Below, piece after piece: positions 1-5,095 of a stretch of 9,137 nt of DNA. The stretch's first letter is position 1; the number at the start of each line of letters is the position of its first letter. Source of the stretch: an uncultured Bacilli bacterium. GTDB taxonomy: Bacteria; Bacillota_I; Bacilli_A; RF39; UBA660. Both the position numbers and the translations under genes were made by a program. Below the pieces are notes generated by a model. It was not told the origin of the DNA and did not search any database. It saw only the letters and a program-made list of their open reading frames with translations. The stretch covers positions 1 to 9,137 of the forward strand of contig CAJUJA010000050.1 of assembly GCA_910586635.1 (NCBI GenBank). Reading direction: 5' to 3'.

Positions 1-23
1 CCTACACGACGCTCTTCCGATCT
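1..23 (+). other. Illumina TruSeq adapter remnant (not genomic)
   Basis: The first 23 bases match the 3' end of the Illumina TruSeq universal adapter, including its ending GCTCTTCCGATCT. The composition is GC-rich against the AT-rich sequence that follows. This is untrimmed adapter at a contig end, not biology. It interrupts the reading frame of the gene that runs off the left edge, so the codons inside it must not be translated. Confidence 0.97.
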
Positions 24-1005
24 TTAGTTTTTCTTTATCATGAAAGATAATATTTTGAACAATATCAGCACGTTTTTCTTGATAGGTTGGTTCTACCTCA
101 TAGCCTAACTTTTCTAACACACAAGATGTTAAAATAGCAATCTTTAAACTCGAGGCAACAACACTAGGAGATAAAAATAATCCCTGTAAAATACTTTTAT
201 TAATTCCTAATGTTGGACCTACTTCTCTTCCCTCTCCTGGTAGGGTTAATCTTTCTCCTACTAATTCTATCAAATCATGTCGTCCTGCCACATAGGCTCC
301 ATTAGGAGCGATTCCACCTCCAAGATTTTTAATTAAAGATCCTACTACGATATCAGCACCTAATTCTCCAACCTCATAATCTTCTACTAACTCACAATAG
401 CAATTATCAATCATAATTATAATTTCTGAATCTATCTTTTTAATAAATTGAATTACCTTTGCTACTTTGTCTAATGAGATACTACATCTGGTAGAATATC
501 CTTTTGATCTTTGAATTTCAATAACCTTTATTTTTTTTGAGGTAATTACCCGCTTGATTTCATCATAATCAAAGTCATCTTCTATTAAATCTATTTCTTG
601 ATACTTAATCCCAAATGATTTTAAACTACTAGGATTGTCTTTAATTCCTATCACCTCATGCATCGTATCATAAGGTGTTCCACTAATAGATAATAACGTG
701 TCATTTGGTCTTAGTAGGGCAAAAAGAGAAACTGATAAAGCATGTGATGCAGATATAAATTGGACCCTCACGATTGCATCTTGACATCCCAGCACTTTAC
801 TAAATATTTTTTCTATTTTTTCACGGCCTATATCATTATATCCATATCCTGTAGTGGATGCAAAGTCGGTTTCTGATATTTGCTGTTCATGAAAAGACTG
901 TAGTATTTTACAAGTATTTTTAAAACAAATCTGATCTACTTTTTTAAATTCCTCTTGACATTCTTCCTCGCAGGTTTGTAATAACTCTATAAAATTTTGT
1001 TTCAT
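24..1005 (-). CDS. ynbB: YnbB-family PLP-dependent enzyme (methionine gamma-lyase-like, 'aluminium resistance' family), 3' end missing
   Basis: This open frame starts with ATG at 1005 and runs to the adapter junction, giving about 327 residues without a stop. From memory, intact family members are about 410-430 residues, so roughly the last 90 are missing through assembly, not mutation. It is a fold-type I PLP enzyme: the likely cofactor lysine is K226 in GSLIKNLGGGIAPNGAY, and D200 in IMIDNCYCELVE is the usual pyridine-nitrogen aspartate. RISK-like alternatives (other Cys/Met metabolism enzymes) are less likely because the SLIKN-GGG and PGEGREVGPTLG stretches are typical of YnbB. In B. subtilis, YnbB is required for 5-aminopentanol modification of EF-P; its exact reaction is not settled. 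The start overlaps the stop of the upstream reductase by one base (TAATG), with GGAGGG eight bases before it, so the two genes are translationally coupled. That pairing, near efp, supports the role by inference. Confidence 0.82.
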
Positions 1006-1745
1006 TAATAAGTCCCTCCATCTACTTGAATAATTTGATTATTAATGTAACTAGCATCGTCTGACAGTAAAAAGTAAACGACCTTTGCTATTTCTATTTC
1101 TTCTGCAAATCTTCTAACAAATATTTTTTCCTCTTCACTTTTAATATAATCTAAATCTAGATCTTTCATCTCCGAATCTGTTTTAATCCAGCCAGGTGCA
1201 ATTGCATTGACTCTTACATAAGGAGCATATTCTAAGGATAAATTATGAGTAATAGAATTTAGGGCAGCTTTTGAGGCATCATAATCCAAGGTCATAGGAA
1301 AATATTTATTGATTCCATTGGTAGAGGATATATTTACAATCGAACCATATCGATTTCTATACATTAAGTTTCCAATTAATTTACTGATTAAAAAAGTTCC
1401 AACTACATTAATTTCCAATGTCTTCATAAAATTTTCTTTATTTTTATCATCATATAGACTATCAATACACAAAGCAGCATTATTAACTAAGTAATCAATA
1501 TGACTAAACTCCTTTTTTACTTTAGAAACTACACTTTCAATTTCTTCTTCTTTAGAAAGATTGCATTTTTCTATCATCACTTTTATATTATAGGCCTCCT
1601 CTAATTCCTTTTTTAGTTTTTGAGCTTTTTCTTTATTTGTGTTATATAAGATCACTAGATTACACCTGCGACTGGCTAAAAGTTTTGAAATAGCCTCTCC
1701 TAAGCCACTAGCCCCGCCTGTTATTAAGGCTGTCCTTTTTTCCAT
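1005..1745 (-). CDS. SDR-family NAD(P)H-dependent reductase; candidate EF-P 5-aminopentanone reductase (YmfI-like)
   Basis: A 246-residue classical short-chain dehydrogenase/reductase. The Rossmann cofactor motif TGGASGLG lies at residues 9-16, NNAA at 88-91, N113 in the active-site helix, the catalytic serine in ISST at about 141, and the YxxxK pair at Y155 and K159. It ends with the usual PGWIKTD and VDGGTY segments. By sequence alone it would be called FabG-like. Context suggests more: it is translationally coupled to a YnbB-family gene and lies near efp. In B. subtilis the SDR YmfI reduces 5-aminopentanone on EF-P Lys32 to 5-aminopentanol, and YnbB acts in the same pathway. The start has GAGG about ten bases upstream, and an extended -10 promoter lies about 80 bases before it. 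Fold and chemistry are secure; the EF-P assignment is inference, and a fatty-acid or sugar reductase remains possible. Confidence 0.85.
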   Translation of the reverse strand: MEKRTALITGGASGLGEAISKLLASRRCNLVILYNTNKEKAQKLKKELEEAYNIKVMIEKCNLSKEEEIESVVSKVKKEFSHIDYLVNNAALCIDSLYDDKNKENFMKTLEINVVGTFLISKLIGNLMYRNRYGSIVNISSTNGINKYFPMTLDYDASKAALNSITHNLSLEYAPYVRVNAIAPGWIKTDSEMKDLDLDYIKSEEEKIFVRRFAEEIEIAKVVYFLLSDDASYINNQIIQVDGGTY

Positions 1746-1824
1746 ATTTACACTTCCTCATTTTTATCATTTCTTTATTTGTTATTCAATTAGCTACTCT
1801 TTTATTTCTTCTCGTATTTGTTTT

Positions 1825-1844
1825 ATTATAACATAATTTTATGT
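1825..1844 (-). promoter_or_regulatory. Extended -10 promoter of the SDR-ynbB operon with a palindromic candidate operator
   Basis: On the minus strand there is a perfect TATAAT (1825-1830) preceded by TG plus one base, an extended -10. The -35 region is poor (TTAAAT at 17 bases). Directly upstream is a perfect inverted repeat, ACATAA-AA-TTATGT (1831-1844), abutting the -10. This would leave a leader of about 70 bases. The palindrome could bind a repressor or activator, which is inference. Confidence 0.55.
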
Positions 1845-1857
1845 GAAATTTAAAAAA

Positions 1858-1880
1858 GAAAAAAGAACATTTCTGTTCCA
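1858..1880 (-). terminator. Intrinsic terminator after the membrane-anchored protein gene
   Basis: Read on the minus strand, GAACA-GAAA-TGTTC forms a five-pair stem with a GAAA tetraloop, followed directly by TTTTTTCTTTTTT. It lies about 17 bases after the stop at 1896, so the 233-residue gene and the SDR-ynbB operon are separate transcription units. Confidence 0.75.
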
Positions 1881-1895
1881 AATGAAAAATTAGTT

Positions 1896-2597
1896 TTAAC
1901 CATATAAATTAATTTGTTTTTTTAAATCGTAAAAATTCCCATCCTTTTTATAGGCGATTACAGTAAGACTTCCATGATAAGATTCTACATATCCAATATT
2001 TACAAATCTTACAACTTCTTCAATACCTTCTATTTTTTTTGCTTCAAATTTTTGTTGTTCTAAAATGTCTTTTGCGGCTATGTAACTCACACTACCATCA
2101 TCTAGTAAAAATAAATATACAAGCCCGCTCATATCATGGTCAATAACTCCCCCATATATTTCCTCAACATTTCTATCTAGTGTTATTTGATATTCTTCAC
2201 GTGTACTTTTATTCAAATCGGAATTATAACCAAGATTATTTAATATATCCCAGTTTACTACAACTTTAACTGTTTTTCTATTAGAATCTTCGGTCGAAAA
2301 AGAAATACCATCTTGACTTGCAGATTGATATATTGATATATCATCTGATAATTCCTTAATCACATCATTATTTAAACACTTATTTTTATCAAATTTTATT
2401 AAACTATCATTTTCACTTTTATGATCTACAATATGAGTATCCTTATACCTTTTATTAGAAGTTTTCTCTCCTTTGGCAGATTTTAAAATCATTCCTTTAT
2501 TATATAATATAAATAAAACTAATCCTAACACGATTACACATAATAATATTGTAACAACTTTCCATATTTTTACTGAACTATTATCTTTTGTATTCAT
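1896..2597 (-). CDS. Membrane-anchored extracytoplasmic protein of unknown function
   Basis: A 233-residue protein with a short polar N-terminus, one transmembrane segment at about residues 12-32, and a charged linker rich in Lys, Ser and Asp before a globular domain (about residues 70-233). With Lys13 before the membrane segment and K34/K39/K42 after it, orientation is not obvious from charge alone; a signal-anchor with the C-terminal domain outside is most likely. The last part (about residues 155-233) has a pattern with a Gly-rich turn, a hydrophobic strand with 'DDGSVSYI' and a final 'KKDGNFYDL', which I associate with an uncharacterised family in gut Bacilli, from memory. I recognise no catalytic motif. 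The start is supported by AAGAAGG six bases upstream. It has its own promoter region and terminator, so sitting between efp and the SDR-ynbB pair need not mean a role in EF-P modification. Confidence 0.75.
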   Translation of the reverse strand: MNTKDNSSVKIWKVVTILLCVIVLGLVLFILYNKGMILKSAKGEKTSNKRYKDTHIVDHKSENDSLIKFDKNKCLNNDVIKELSDDISIYQSASQDGISFSTEDSNRKTVKVVVNWDILNNLGYNSDLNKSTREEYQITLDRNVEEIYGGVIDHDMSGLVYLFLLDDGSVSYIAAKDILEQQKFEAKKIEGIEEVVRFVNIGYVESYHGSLTVIAYKKDGNFYDLKKQINLYG

Positions 2598-2647
2598 TTC
2601 TTACCTTCTTTCTTATTTTCATAGTAAATTAATTAATAAAATTTTTC

Positions 2648-2665
2648 AATAATAATAATAATAAT
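2648..2665 (-). repeat. (ATT)6 trinucleotide repeat in the promoter region of the membrane-anchored protein gene
   Basis: Six uninterrupted AAT units on the plus strand, ATT on the minus strand. They lie about 50-70 bases upstream of the ATG at 2597, where the -10 element is expected. Slippage here would move sequence in units of three bases without touching the coding region. Confidence 0.8.
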
Positions 2666-2684
2666 TCATGTAAAACTATGTAAA
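2655..2684 (-). promoter_or_regulatory. Likely promoter of the membrane-anchored protein gene, -10 within the ATT repeat
   Basis: On the minus strand TTTACA (2679-2684, five of six to consensus) is followed after 18 bases by TATTAT (2655-2660, five of six), which is formed by the ATT repeat itself. Other registers of the repeat offer overlapping -10 choices. The implied leader is about 50 bases and contains the AAGAAGG ribosome site. In such AT-rich sequence a chance match is possible. Confidence 0.45.
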
Positions 2685-2746
2685 TCAATTATTTAAAATT
2701 GTTAAACTTGTTGATTTAGTTTCTTAATCTACATTATATATCTTTT

Positions 2747-2768
2747 AATAAAAAAAGCCTTTAGGCTC
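2747..2768 (-). terminator. Short intrinsic terminator of efp containing its stop codon
   Basis: On the minus strand AGCC-TAAA-GGCT is followed by seven T. The efp stop codon TAA (2761-2763) lies in the loop. The stem is only four base pairs, so it may be weak, but the position and T-run fit an intrinsic terminator. Confidence 0.55.
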
Positions 2769-3318
2769 TTGATGAATACTTTCCATCTGCTGTTGTTACT
2801 AGTATTTTTTCACCAGTTTCAATAAACATAGGAACCTTTACTACTAAACCGGTTTCTACAGTAGCATCCTTTAAAGCATTATTTGTAGTATTTCCTCTAA
2901 CAGCAGGTTCTGTTTGTACTACGGTAAACTCTACCTTATCAGGTAAATCAATTCCTAGTAATTCTCCCTCATATAGAATTACATATACATTCATATTCTC
3001 AATTAAATAGTTTTTATTATCTCCTACTTGATCAGTACTTAATTCTAGCTGTTCAAAAGTTTCCATATTCATAAAGAAATAAGTGTCCCCTGTATTATAT
3101 AAGTATTGTACATTTTGCTTATTAATATTTGCTTTTTCAAATTTTACATTAGTATTGAAAGTTCTTTCTACAATTCCACCAGTTCTTAAATTTCTTAATT
3201 TGGTCTTCATAAAGGCAGAGCCTTTTCCTGGTTTTACATGTAAAAATTCTACTACCTGATAGATTTGCCCTTCTATCATAATTGTCATTCCATTTTTTAT
3301 TTCATTTACATTTATCAT
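2761..3318 (-). CDS. efp: Elongation factor P
   Basis: EF-P binds the ribosome between the P and E sites and relieves stalling at consecutive prolines. The 185-residue length equals that of B. subtilis EF-P, with the three usual domains: an N-terminal KOW-like domain (about 1-62) and two OB-fold domains (about 65-128 and 129-185). The modification loop HVKPGKGSAF is intact with K32 at its tip, the residue that carries 5-aminopentanol in B. subtilis, and the family C-terminal signature around ETGLVVKVPMF (155-165) is present. Lysine at 32 rather than Arg argues against the EarP/rhamnose system. The start is certain: GGGAGG lies eight bases upstream. It is the last gene of an apparent rpmG-efp operon ending at a short terminator. 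Candidate enzymes for modifying K32 lie 1-3 kb downstream. Confidence 0.98.
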   Translation of the reverse strand: MINVNEIKNGMTIMIEGQIYQVVEFLHVKPGKGSAFMKTKLRNLRTGGIVERTFNTNVKFEKANINKQNVQYLYNTGDTYFFMNMETFEQLELSTDQVGDNKNYLIENMNVYVILYEGELLGIDLPDKVEFTVVQTEPAVRGNTTNNALKDATVETGLVVKVPMFIETGEKILVTTADGKYSSRA

Positions 3319-3330
3319 TATTTATCCTCC

Positions 3331-3492
3331 CTATTTTCTAGGTATTTGTGGCATTTTAGAGATTTTTCTTTTTACTTTCATCTTGTCTTGTACTTTTTGA
3401 TGATTTGATTTAATATCTCCATAATATGAATTTCCTTGCAATTCGATGAGTTTTTTATAATCAATAGTTGAATGTAATAAATCTTTTCTAAT
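3331..3492 (-). CDS. Possible 53-residue basic protein with a non-ATG (ATT) start, between rpmG and efp
   Basis: The 170 bases between rpmG and efp are open in one frame. The frame could start at ATT (3492-3490), whose A is the last base of the rpmG stop (TAATT). AAGGA lies about nine bases upstream, inside the end of rpmG. It ends with TAG directly before the efp ribosome site. The encoded peptide is Lys-rich, with middle segment IDYKKLIELQGNSYYGD and tail ISKMPQIPRK; no membrane segment, so it is not SecE, which often follows rpmG. I do not recognise it. The position and spacing look like a real coupled gene, and TAATT is one base from TAATG, so a mutated or misread start is a fair explanation. 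A chance open frame is the alternative; the only internal ATG would give 16 residues. Confidence 0.35.
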   Translation of the reverse strand: MRKDLLHSTIDYKKLIELQGNSYYGDIKSNHQKVQDKMKVKRKISKMPQIPRK

Positions 3493-3656
3493 TACTTCTT
3501 TTCCTTATGTTCAGTATGTTTTCTACATCTAGGACAATATCTATTACACGTTAGACGTTCTGTTGTATTTTTTACATTCTTTTCAATTCTATAATTTTCC
3601 TCACTACATTCACTACAAACTAGTGTTTTTCTTTGTCTATTTCCTACTTTTGCCAT
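3492..3656 (-). CDS. rpmG: 50S ribosomal protein L33 (zinc-binding, Cys+ form)
   Basis: A 54-residue protein with the L33 pattern: MAKVGNRQRKTLVC at the start, a CxxC pair at C14/C17 and a second at C41/C44 (CPRC), forming a zinc ribbon; it ends KHTEHKEKK. The four ligands make this the Cys+ type, the version Bacteria can exchange for a Cys-minus paralogue when zinc is scarce. The frame is open upstream to 3701, but the true start is the ATG at 3656: AAGGAGGG lies just before it and the family begins there. An extra cysteine (C37) is present. It is the first gene of a likely rpmG-efp operon driven from the promoter at 3682-3709; the secE-nusG genes that often follow rpmG are absent. Confidence 0.96.
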   Translation of the reverse strand: MAKVGNRQRKTLVCSECSEENYRIEKNVKNTTERLTCNRYCPRCRKHTEHKEKK

Positions 3657-3661
3657 GCTAT

Positions 3662-3669
3662 CCCTCCTT
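3662..3669 (-). promoter_or_regulatory. Strong ribosome binding site fixing the rpmG start
   Basis: AAGGAGGG on the minus strand lies five bases before the ATG at 3656. It rules out the 15-residue longer reading from 3701, whose start has no such site and would overlap the promoter. Confidence 0.85.
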
Positions 3670-3681
3670 ACGTCTATAGGT

Positions 3682-3709
3682 ATTATATCAAAAAATACCA
3701 AAAAAGCAA
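3682..3709 (-). promoter_or_regulatory. Promoter of the rpmG-efp operon
   Basis: On the minus strand TTGCTT (3704-3709) is followed by a 16-base spacer and a perfect TATAAT (3682-3687). Transcription would start about 18 bases before the rpmG ATG, leaving only the ribosome site as leader. Confidence 0.6.
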
Positions 3710-3723
3710 AAGTTTTTTGATAT
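3685..3723. repeat. 11-bp perfect inverted repeat over the rpmG promoter
   Basis: ATATCAAAAAA (3685-3695) and TTTTTTGATAT (3713-3723) are perfect inverted copies 17 bases apart. The near end overlaps the -10 element. A nested alternative uses CAAAAAA at 3699-3705 with the same T-arm. It could be a weak terminator for the upstream surface-protein gene (stop at 3749), an operator, or both; the stem is nearly all A-T. Confidence 0.5.
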
Positions 3724-3748
3724 TTTTATACTTTTTAGTTTCTTTTAT

Positions 3749-5026
3749 CTATTTTGAAATTTCAATAACTGCACGAGCTCCTGCAACATCAGTTGTTAAT
3801 CCATTTGCCCCTGTTAAAATACCACTATTGGTTATATTCATAGCACTACCTGGTATAGTAGTAAACGATGACATGGTCCAATAGTTTTGATTATATTTAC
3901 CATTGATCGGTGAATTATCATCTACTGTACCACCATGACTTGTAGATAAATACAAATAGTTACTCATCCATTTTGGACATGAATTTTGAACATCTGTACA
4001 ATTAAGAGCTGCTGCTTCTTGTGCAGTAATCATTCTGGCTTTTACTGTTTTTTCTTCTAAAGTATAAGCATTAGAACTACAGGTATTATAGGCTGCACAA
4101 CCTGTAAATGCAATGTCTTTAAATGTAGTAGTTCCCATTGTATATACTTGATCCAATACATTATCCCACTTTTTTGTTTCCTCTTCTAGTTTTGATAATA
4201 CGGTAAGTGGTCCTTTGGTATTATCATTCCCCTCTGCATACCATTCTATATTATTAATTGTATTTTCTCTTTGTTGTAATGTAATAGTATCTCCATGATC
4301 TTCTATTACATAAAACACTTTTTCTTCAGTATCATTTACTTTATATTTAATAATGGTCCCAAAAGGACATGAACTGGCAGATTTATCTTTATAACATTCC
4401 GTTCTTTCACAGGTATCCTCGTCACCAGTCAAACAATAATTTCCTGCTGTATTATCATCATTATAATTATATGCTTTCATAATATAAGGGTTTCCGCTAA
4501 ATTTTACGATTTCTCTTTTATCTACTGGAAAATCCAAGTTAGAATTTTTTAATCCTACATCACTACCAAAAGTCACTGTAACTGGGTGGCTTGTATCATA
4601 GTTTGTTATTTTTATATCCATTTCTTTTGAATCACGATTACTGCCATTGATACCTAAAATATCACCATTTCTTGATGGTGGGGCATCCATTTTATCTAAA
4701 TAGTTAACATCAACGGTTGAAGAGGATGCTGTATAATACATATTGGCTTTTACTTCTATTCCATTTACATTTAATAGTTTTAATGTAATGATTACAGAAT
4801 CATTTGGCTCAACAGTAATACTTTTATCTTTATCTAAGTCAACACTTTCTATATGAGAATATAAATTTCCCGTAACAATATTTAATGCACCCTTACTCTC
4901 ACTATTTACTGTAAAAACAGCGTAGGAAAAACACCCTCCTATAATTAAGATAGCTGCTACAATTATGATAATTAAATAGTTTGTTTTAATATTTACAGTC
5001 CTTTTTAACCAATACTTAAAATTCAT
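3749..5026 (-). CDS. TasA/camelysin-like exported surface protein with paired cysteines
   Basis: A 425-residue protein. The basic N-terminus (K4, K8, R9, K14) and hydrophobic segment at about 17-38 run into GGCFSYAVF, then a stretch ending ALNIVTGNL. This layout matches TasA and CalY (SipW-processed biofilm-matrix proteins), where GGxxxAxF is followed by a 'GTLxL/GNL' strand. The next ~100 residues (ITVEPNDSVIITLKLLNVNG) fit the beta-sandwich of that family. The C-terminal part (about 195-425) holds four cysteine pairs: C198/C206, C211/C220, C310/C316 and C343/C350, probably local disulfides outside the cell, then NYWTMSS and a final GARAVIEISK, resembling DUF6273-like modules. C32 could read as a lipobox (IGGC), but the TasA pattern fits better. 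It follows the PBP gene by 69 bases with no clear terminator between, so co-transcription is possible. Likely a matrix or surface-display protein; the exact role is unknown. Confidence 0.7.
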   Translation of the reverse strand: MNFKYWLKRTVNIKTNYLIIIIVAAILIIGGCFSYAVFTVNSESKGALNIVTGNLYSHIESVDLDKDKSITVEPNDSVIITLKLLNVNGIEVKANMYYTASSSTVDVNYLDKMDAPPSRNGDILGINGSNRDSKEMDIKITNYDTSHPVTVTFGSDVGLKNSNLDFPVDKREIVKFSGNPYIMKAYNYNDDNTAGNYCLTGDEDTCERTECYKDKSASSCPFGTIIKYKVNDTEEKVFYVIEDHGDTITLQQRENTINNIEWYAEGNDNTKGPLTVLSKLEEETKKWDNVLDQVYTMGTTTFKDIAFTGCAAYNTCSSNAYTLEEKTVKARMITAQEAAALNCTDVQNSCPKWMSNYLYLSTSHGGTVDDNSPINGKYNQNYWTMSSFTTIPGSAMNITNSGILTGANGLTTDVAGARAVIEISK

Positions 5027-5059
5027 TCTATCACCACTATTCTATATTAATACAATATT

Positions 5060-5088
5060 ACTATAACATACTTTTTTTATTTTTGGAA
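5060..5088 (-). promoter_or_regulatory. Weak candidate promoter before the TasA-like gene
   Basis: The 69 bases after the PBP stop contain TGTTATAGT, an extended -10-like element (TATAGT at 5060-5065), with only a poor -35 (TTCCAA) 17 bases upstream. The gene's ribosome site is GGTG close to the ATG at 5026. The gene may instead be read through from the PBP gene, as no hairpin terminator is visible here. Confidence 0.3.
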
Positions 5089-5095
5089 CTAAAAT

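Noticed and set aside
1309..1494. Plus-strand open frame opposite the SDR gene
   Set aside because: It lies wholly inside the SDR gene on the other strand, has no ribosome site and encodes nothing recognisable. The same applies to open frames at 1639-1836, 3633-3884 and 8103-8309.
3331..3491. secE following rpmG
   Set aside because: The open frame there has no hydrophobic segment, and nusG does not follow.
3657..3701. A 15-residue N-terminal extension of L33
   Set aside because: The family begins at MAKVGN, a strong ribosome site lies just before that ATG, and the extension would span the promoter.
4668..4690. Polyproline targets of EF-P encoded in the window
   Set aside because: Only a Pro-Pro pair (APPS in the TasA-like protein) was found; no run of three prolines.
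4931..4933. Lipobox (IGGC, C32) making the TasA-like protein a lipoprotein
   Set aside because: Not excluded, but Gly at -2 is unusual and the sequence after it matches the TasA/CalY cleavage region better.
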